Shown here in pieces: positions 24,821-25,517 of a stretch of DNA of 25,517 bases. The DNA is from Candidatus Rokuibacteriota bacterium (GTDB taxonomy: Bacteria; Methylomirabilota; Methylomirabilia; Rokubacteriales; CSP1-6). The position numbers were made by a program, and so were the translations under genes. The number at the start of each line of letters is the position of its first letter. Position 1 is the stretch's first letter. The notes under the pieces were generated by a model. That model had not been told where the DNA came from and searched no databases. It saw only the letters and a list, made by a program, of their open reading frames with translations. The stretch lies in contig JACQRS010000283.1 in assembly GCA_016206385.1 (NCBI GenBank), positions 1-25,517 on the forward strand, in the 5' to 3' direction.

Positions 24821-25195
24821 ATGGAAACTTCGGTCCCGCCCGGATCCTCCGCTGGATCGACTGGTCAGAGCCTGGGCAGACGACGGTTCGCGCTGGGGAT
24901 CATCGCTCAGGGCCGGATCGCCGTGGGAGTCGTGGCGATGGGCGGTCTCTCCATCGGTGTGGTGGCCATCGGCGGGATTGCGATCGGCGTTGTCGCGGTC
25001 GGTGGCCTGGCCATCGGCGGATTGGCGCTGGGCGGCATCACGTTCGGTTGGCGGGCGATCGGCGCGCTGGCGTTCGGGATCGCCGCAGCCCAGGGGGCGG
25101 CCTTGTGGTTCCTGGGTGCCGCCTGCCCTGGAATGCCGCGGCTGCGACTTCAGGTGACCGCCCAGCAGCGCCGCGCGGCCAGCAAGTCCAGTTGA
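24821..25195 (+). CDS. Small hydrophobic Gly-Ala pentad-repeat protein
   Basis: A 124-aa protein dominated by thirteen tandem five-residue units (residues 23-87), for example IAVGV, VAMGG, LSIGV, VAIGG, IAIGV, VAVGG, LAIGG and LALGG. The pattern is hydrophobic-Ala-hydrophobic-Gly-x. It resembles a pentapeptide-repeat beta-helix but lacks the usual polar residues, so it may instead be membrane-inserted or glycine-zipper-like. A Ser/Gly-rich, Arg-containing N-terminus precedes it, and a hydrophobic then basic C-terminus follows (LRLQVTAQQRRAASKS). The ATG at 24821 is selected because AAAGGAGGG (24806-24814) is well placed; the ATG at 24803 precedes it. It is divergent from the effector operon and upstream of sthA. 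The function is unknown, and a link to T6SS is not evident. Confidence 0.75.
   Translation: METSVPPGSSAGSTGQSLGRRRFALGIIAQGRIAVGVVAMGGLSIGVVAIGGIAIGVVAVGGLAIGGLALGGITFGWRAIGALAFGIAAAQGAALWFLGAACPGMPRLRLQVTAQQRRAASKSS
24887..25081 (+). repeat. Thirteen 15-nt units encoding hydrophobic pentapeptides
   Basis: Thirteen consecutive pentads (residues 23-87 of the small protein) are encoded without interruption. Adjacent pairs form near-identical 30-nt units, most clearly at about 24917-25036, which suggests expansion by duplication of a decapeptide unit. Codons at equivalent positions vary (for example ATC GGC GTT versus ATC GGT GTG), so the repeats are not recent. Confidence 0.75.
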
Positions 25196-25324
25196 TGGGG
25201 TGGCACGAAGCCCTGGATGCCGCCGCCGGGGCGCAGTCTCGCCCGCGGCCGAATCGGCTCCGCGCAAGGGCCCCTCCCTCTTGCGTCCCCAAGGCAGAAC
25301 CGTCACAATCCCCCTACAACGCCG

Positions 25325-25517
25325 ATGGAACAGTTCGACTTCCTCGTGATCGGCACCGGGCCGGCGGGCCAGCGCGCCGCCGTGCAGGCGGCCAAGCTGG
25401 GGAAGAGGGTCGGGATCTGCGAGCGGCGCGAGGTGGTCGGGGGGGTCTGCATCAACACGGGGACCATCCCCTCGAGGACCTTCCGCGAGGCGGTCCTCTA
25501 CCTGACGGGGTACCACC
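25325..25517 (+). CDS. sthA: Si-specific NAD(P)(+) transhydrogenase (soluble), 3' end outside window
   Basis: The first 64 residues of a FAD-containing soluble pyridine nucleotide transhydrogenase, which interconverts NADH and NADPH in the cytoplasm. The N-terminus MEQFDFLVIGTGPAGQRAAV is the FAD-binding Rossmann loop (GTGPAG). The sequence then runs GVCINTGTIPSRTFREAVLY. In dithiol members of the family a CxxxxC pair occurs here. The second Cys is Thr (C-I-N-T-G-T), the substitution seen in SthA/UdhA, which separates it from lipoamide dehydrogenase or mercuric reductase. No strong ribosome binding site stands out before the ATG at 25325. It appears to be a housekeeping gene outside the T6SS locus. 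Confidence 0.9.
   Translation, partial: MEQFDFLVIGTGPAGQRAAVQAAKLGKRVGICERREVVGGVCINTGTIPSRTFREAVLYLTGYH

Noticed and set aside
24887..25081. CRISPR-like array from the short repeats
   Set aside because: The repeats are in-frame 15/30-nt coding units without spacers and lie inside a gene with a ribosome binding site.
25325..25517. Lipoamide dehydrogenase or mercuric reductase
   Set aside because: The second redox Cys is replaced by Thr (C-I-N-T-G-T), the pattern of soluble transhydrogenase.

Overview
The window is a high-GC segment of a Gram-negative bacterial chromosome, dominated by a type VI secretion system (T6SS) locus. The sequence does not fix the taxon. The GC-rich coding, the TagJ/ClpV-type core and the DUF2169/DUF4150/ketosynthase-like effector cassette would fit an acidobacterial or myxobacterial-type genome, but that is inference only.

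Layout. (1) 1-8949, plus strand: core cluster tssC (5' end missing) - hcp - tagJ/impE - tssE - tssF - tssG - tssH/clpV, followed by an uncharacterised protein with a LysM-like N-terminus (9025-9933). (2) 9970-14533, minus strand: a compact operon of an unusual TssB-TssC fusion that lacks the TssC C-terminal domain, followed by two paralogous class I SAM-dependent methyltransferases. (3) 14914-17791, plus strand: vgrG (tssI) and a small DUF6484 protein. (4) 17810-24589, minus strand: an effector-delivery operon in the order DUF922-type zinc protease-like protein, TIGR02270 HEAT-repeat protein, DUF2169 adaptor, catalytically dead ketosynthase-like protein, DUF4150 PAAR-like protein with a C-terminal PD-(D/E)XK-type nuclease region, DUF3396/TsiV-type immunity protein, and an unknown protein. 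(5) 24821-25517, plus strand: a small hydrophobic pentad-repeat protein and the start of sthA (soluble transhydrogenase), which marks the return to housekeeping genes.

How they fit together: TssC (with a TssB probably encoded just upstream) forms the sheath, Hcp the tube, TssE/F/G the baseplate and ClpV the recycling ATPase. VgrG is the spike. The DUF4150 protein would sit on the spike tip and carry a nuclease, with DUF2169 and probably the ketosynthase-like and TIGR02270 proteins helping to load it, and the TsiV-type protein protecting the producer. The membrane-complex genes tssJ/K/L/M and tssA are not in the window.

The items most worth a second look are the truncated TssBC fusion coupled to two methyltransferase genes, the nuclease effector/immunity pair with its dead-ketosynthase partner, and the LysM-like unknown protein behind clpV. 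No tRNA, rRNA, CRISPR array or insertion sequence was recognised.
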